A stretch of DNA of 64,000 nucleotides from Leptotrichia wadei (GTDB taxonomy: Bacteria; Fusobacteriota; Fusobacteriia; Fusobacteriales; Leptotrichiaceae): assembly GCF_007990445.1 (NCBI RefSeq), contig NZ_AP019841.1, positions 1,054,001 to 1,118,000 on the forward strand, in the 5' to 3' direction. Numbering within the stretch: the first letter of the stretch is position 1; each line of letters opens with the position of its first letter. The position numbers and the translations under genes were made by a program. A model generated the notes under the pieces. The model searched no databases. It worked only from the letters and a program-made list of their open reading frames with translations, and was not told where the DNA came from. Positions 61,753 to 64,000 of the stretch are shown piece by piece.

Positions 61753-62817
61753 ATGGGTTATAGTACTTGGAAAATAAAATTAAAACCAAAAAGTTCATTT
61801 ATAACACCTATTCAGTCGGATACTTTATTTGGATCAATGATCTGGGCCTTGAAAATGATAGAAGGAGAAAAATTTATTGAAAATATTATAGAAGAAACAA
61901 AAAATTATAATCCACCTTTTATTTTTTCGAATCCTATAATTAATGGAAATTATCCTATTTTTGGAGAATTGAGTGAAGAATTTTTAAATGAAATAGATAA
62001 TACTAAATTAAAAAAATTTGATAGAAAAAGAATAGAATTTTATAAAGCTATGAAAAAGAAAAAATATATTAGCAGAAGTGTATTTGAAGAACTTTTAAAT
62101 GGTAAAAAATTAGAACAAATATATTTGGAGGTTTTAGAAGGAAAAAGGGATTTTTCTACATTAGAAAAAAGAAAAAATCCTCGTAATTCAAGAATTAATG
62201 AAAATTTTTTGGAAGAAATGTTAAATGGAACAACAGATGAAAATAAGAAAATAAATAAAGAAAATAAATTTTTTAAGATAGAAGGAAGAATACGAAATCA
62301 AATAAACAGACTTGGAATTATTAGTGAAGAAGAAAATGATATAAGATTATTTGAACAAAATGAAATTAGATTTTTTGAAGAAACAGAAATAGAAATTTTT
62401 GTAAAAATAAGAGATAATTTTAATATGAAAAAATTTGAACAAGGATTAAAATATATATCTTTTAATGGATATGGAAAAAGTGCGAGTACAGGTAAAGGAC
62501 AATTTGAAATCATTAAAATGGAACCAGAAAAAGTATTTAGTGAAAGAAAAGCTAAGAATAGTTTTGTAGTTCTTTCTAACTATATTCCAAATAAAAAGGA
62601 TAATATAGAAGTTATAAATTCTAAACTTCTTACTAAAAAACCTAAAGCATATATGACAGAAAATCCTTTTAAAGATTATTTTATTTGCTATACAGAGGGT
62701 TCTTATTTTAAAGGGAATCCTGATTCAGTTAAAGGGAGAGTATTGAAAAATCTGAAAAAAGATGATGAGAAAAGTATTCAGTGTCTTATTCCTTTTATTG
62801 TGGGAGTTGATGACTAA
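61753..62817 (+). CDS. csm4: Csm4 RAMP protein (crRNA 5'-tag cap)
   Basis: Cas5-like subunit that holds the crRNA 5' tag and contacts Cas10, 354 residues. KPKSSFITPIQSDTLFGSMIWAL and the glycine-rich GYGKSASTGKGQFEI are diagnostic. The C-terminus runs into csm5: the TAA stop and the next ATG share one base, so the two are translationally coupled. Confidence 0.93.
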   Translation: MGYSTWKIKLKPKSSFITPIQSDTLFGSMIWALKMIEGEKFIENIIEETKNYNPPFIFSNPIINGNYPIFGELSEEFLNEIDNTKLKKFDRKRIEFYKAMKKKKYISRSVFEELLNGKKLEQIYLEVLEGKRDFSTLEKRKNPRNSRINENFLEEMLNGTTDENKKINKENKFFKIEGRIRNQINRLGIISEEENDIRLFEQNEIRFFEETEIEIFVKIRDNFNMKKFEQGLKYISFNGYGKSASTGKGQFEIIKMEPEKVFSERKAKNSFVVLSNYIPNKKDNIEVINSKLLTKKPKAYMTENPFKDYFICYTEGSYFKGNPDSVKGRVLKNLKKDDEKSIQCLIPFIVGVDD

Positions 62818-63968
62818 TGAATGTAGCAAAAAAATACAATGTGAAATTAATTCCATTGACAGATATTTATATTGGAAGTGGAAAAGATATAGAGGCATAT
62901 GAATATACAGTTAAAGATAAATATATGTATAGAATTGATATGTCAGAAGTTTTTGATAAGATGAATGATTCTGAAAAAGAAAATTTTTATAAAATACTTC
63001 AAGAAAATAATTTTTTTAATATAAGAAGTTGGATATATAATAATTATAAGGAAAAATGGGGATATATTTATAAAGAAAAAGTATCTTCTGATTTTGAAAA
63101 GTATTATAAAGAGAAGTTAGATGATAAAAGTCAAGAAAATAGTCAGCTAAGTATTTCTGAATTTATCGGATATAATAATAAAAAATATATTCCAGGAAGT
63201 TCAATAAAAGGAGCGTTAAGAACAGCTTTTATATACAGTGATTTTTTAGAAAATGAGAAAAAATATGAAATAAAAAGTAGCTATGAAATAAAAAATGGGA
63301 AAAGAGTTTATAATCGAAAAGAGATTGATAAAGAAGCTAAGATAATGGAATCAGAGGTTTTATTGGCTGAAAAAGAAGACAGATATGGAAATAAAAAAGG
63401 AGAAAAACTAGGCTTAGAGCCTAAAAAAGATCCTTTCAAAACAGTTAAAATTTTTGATACAGAAGAAATTGAGTTGGAAAAATTTTCTGTAAATGTTCTT
63501 CAAATAAAAGAAGGAAATTTATTTTGTGAAGTTTTAAATGGAACATACAATGAAATAAAAAAAACTAAAAAAGTGAATTTTGAAAAAGGAATAAACTTTA
63601 ATATTATTTTAACAGAGTATTCTTTAAAAGATAATTCGATGATGGATTACAAAAAAAATTTAGGGATAAAAAAATTGTTGGATTCTTTAGATGATAAAAT
63701 GGAAAATATATTAAACTTTGAAATTGAAAAAGAAAGGGAAAAAGACAGCTACAATCTAAGAAATTTTTATGAATTTTTAAAAAAAATATTTAATAGTTTC
63801 AAGAATAAGAATATAAGTTTAGTTAGAATAGGGAAATATACAGGATTTAATGATAAAACTATAAACTTGCTAACAACAAATCCCAGTGAAAATTCAAGAA
63901 CAATTTTAGATGAAAATAATTATCCTATGGGATGGGTCTTAATAAAAGTAGAAGAGGTAGATATTTAA
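62817..63968 (+). CDS. csm5: Csm5 RAMP protein (filament head)
   Basis: Cas7-like subunit at the crRNA 3' end, 383 residues, which in other systems recruits trimming nucleases. KLIPLTDIYIGSGKDIEAYEYTV and YIPGSSIKGALRTAFIY match the family; IGKYTGFNDKTINL lies near the end, as does PMGWVLI. It begins on the last base of csm4 and its own stop overlaps the next start by one base. Confidence 0.93.
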   Translation: MNVAKKYNVKLIPLTDIYIGSGKDIEAYEYTVKDKYMYRIDMSEVFDKMNDSEKENFYKILQENNFFNIRSWIYNNYKEKWGYIYKEKVSSDFEKYYKEKLDDKSQENSQLSISEFIGYNNKKYIPGSSIKGALRTAFIYSDFLENEKKYEIKSSYEIKNGKRVYNRKEIDKEAKIMESEVLLAEKEDRYGNKKGEKLGLEPKKDPFKTVKIFDTEEIELEKFSVNVLQIKEGNLFCEVLNGTYNEIKKTKKVNFEKGINFNIILTEYSLKDNSMMDYKKNLGIKKLLDSLDDKMENILNFEIEKEREKDSYNLRNFYEFLKKIFNSFKNKNISLVRIGKYTGFNDKTINLLTTNPSENSRTILDENNYPMGWVLIKVEEVDI

Positions 63969-64000
63969 TGAATAGTTTTTTAGTTGCATTATCCCCTGTT
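63968..64000 (+). CDS. Next gene of the csm operon, 5' fragment
   Basis: Eleven codons (MNSFLVALSPV) begin on the last base of csm5 and run off the window. Position suggests cas6 or another accessory gene (csm6 or a further CARF protein), but the fragment is too short to tell. Confidence 0.6.
   Translation, partial: MNSFLVALSPV

Overview
The window is AT-rich, gene-dense bacterial DNA with strong AGGAGG-type ribosome binding sites and A/T-ending codons. Together with a Prp-cleaved L27, a class Ib ribonucleotide reductase, an OmpA-type envelope protein and a type III-A CRISPR system, this suggests a Fusobacteriota member close to Leptotrichia. That placement is an inference from composition and gene content; no rRNA or tRNA gene was recognised.

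Layout. 1-7224: pieces of a phage-tail-like (contractile injection) locus, a VgrG/GPD-like protein cut by the window edge plus three uncharacterised genes, interrupted by a minus-strand cassette (K+ channel, CoA-disulfide-reductase-like flavoprotein, uridine kinase). 7314-24778: core metabolism and transport (SDR, rplU-prp-rpmA, polA, amt-glnK, azlCD, a polar amino acid ABC importer with two paralogous lipoproteins, OmpA-like protein, AI-2E-family exporter, serA, thrB). 25216-26359: a leader, a 12-repeat CRISPR array and its terminator. 26377-40086: the rimP-nusA-ylxR-infB-rbfA operon, recJ, tig-clpP-clpX and lon. 40292-43798: metH on the minus strand. 44075-51628: the nrdH-nrdI-nrdE / nrdF locus, split by a 3.5 kb island holding a decayed IS30-family element, a membrane protein, a Fic protein and an abiF-type RNA with an internally deleted abiF. 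51735-64000: the type III-A (Csm) locus.

How the CRISPR parts fit together. The Csm operon (cas10/csm1 to csm5) has intact HD and GGDD motifs, so it should make cyclic oligoadenylate on target recognition. Two CARF-HEPN (Csx1-like) RNases and a third CARF-like protein would respond, and a Csx20-family protein is the likely signal-damping partner. No cas1, cas2 or cas6 lies in the window; a gene begins in the last 33 bases. The array lies 25 kb away, but a decayed copy of its repeat sits just upstream of the Csm locus and a leader-like segment sits upstream of cas10, so the two were probably once adjacent.

Most unusual feature. Between the third CARF-like gene and csx20, on the opposite strand, lie four tandem micro-ORFs (16-24 residues), each with its own ribosome binding site, closed by a strong terminator. 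Three share a hydrophobic core ending A(I/L)ND. Two promoters there have identical geometry: TTTCGTAA, 12 bp, TTTCGTAA, 11 bp, TATAAT. The arrangement resembles phenol-soluble-modulin or type I toxin peptide clusters under a direct-repeat-binding regulator, and I know of no description of such a module inside a type III CRISPR locus.
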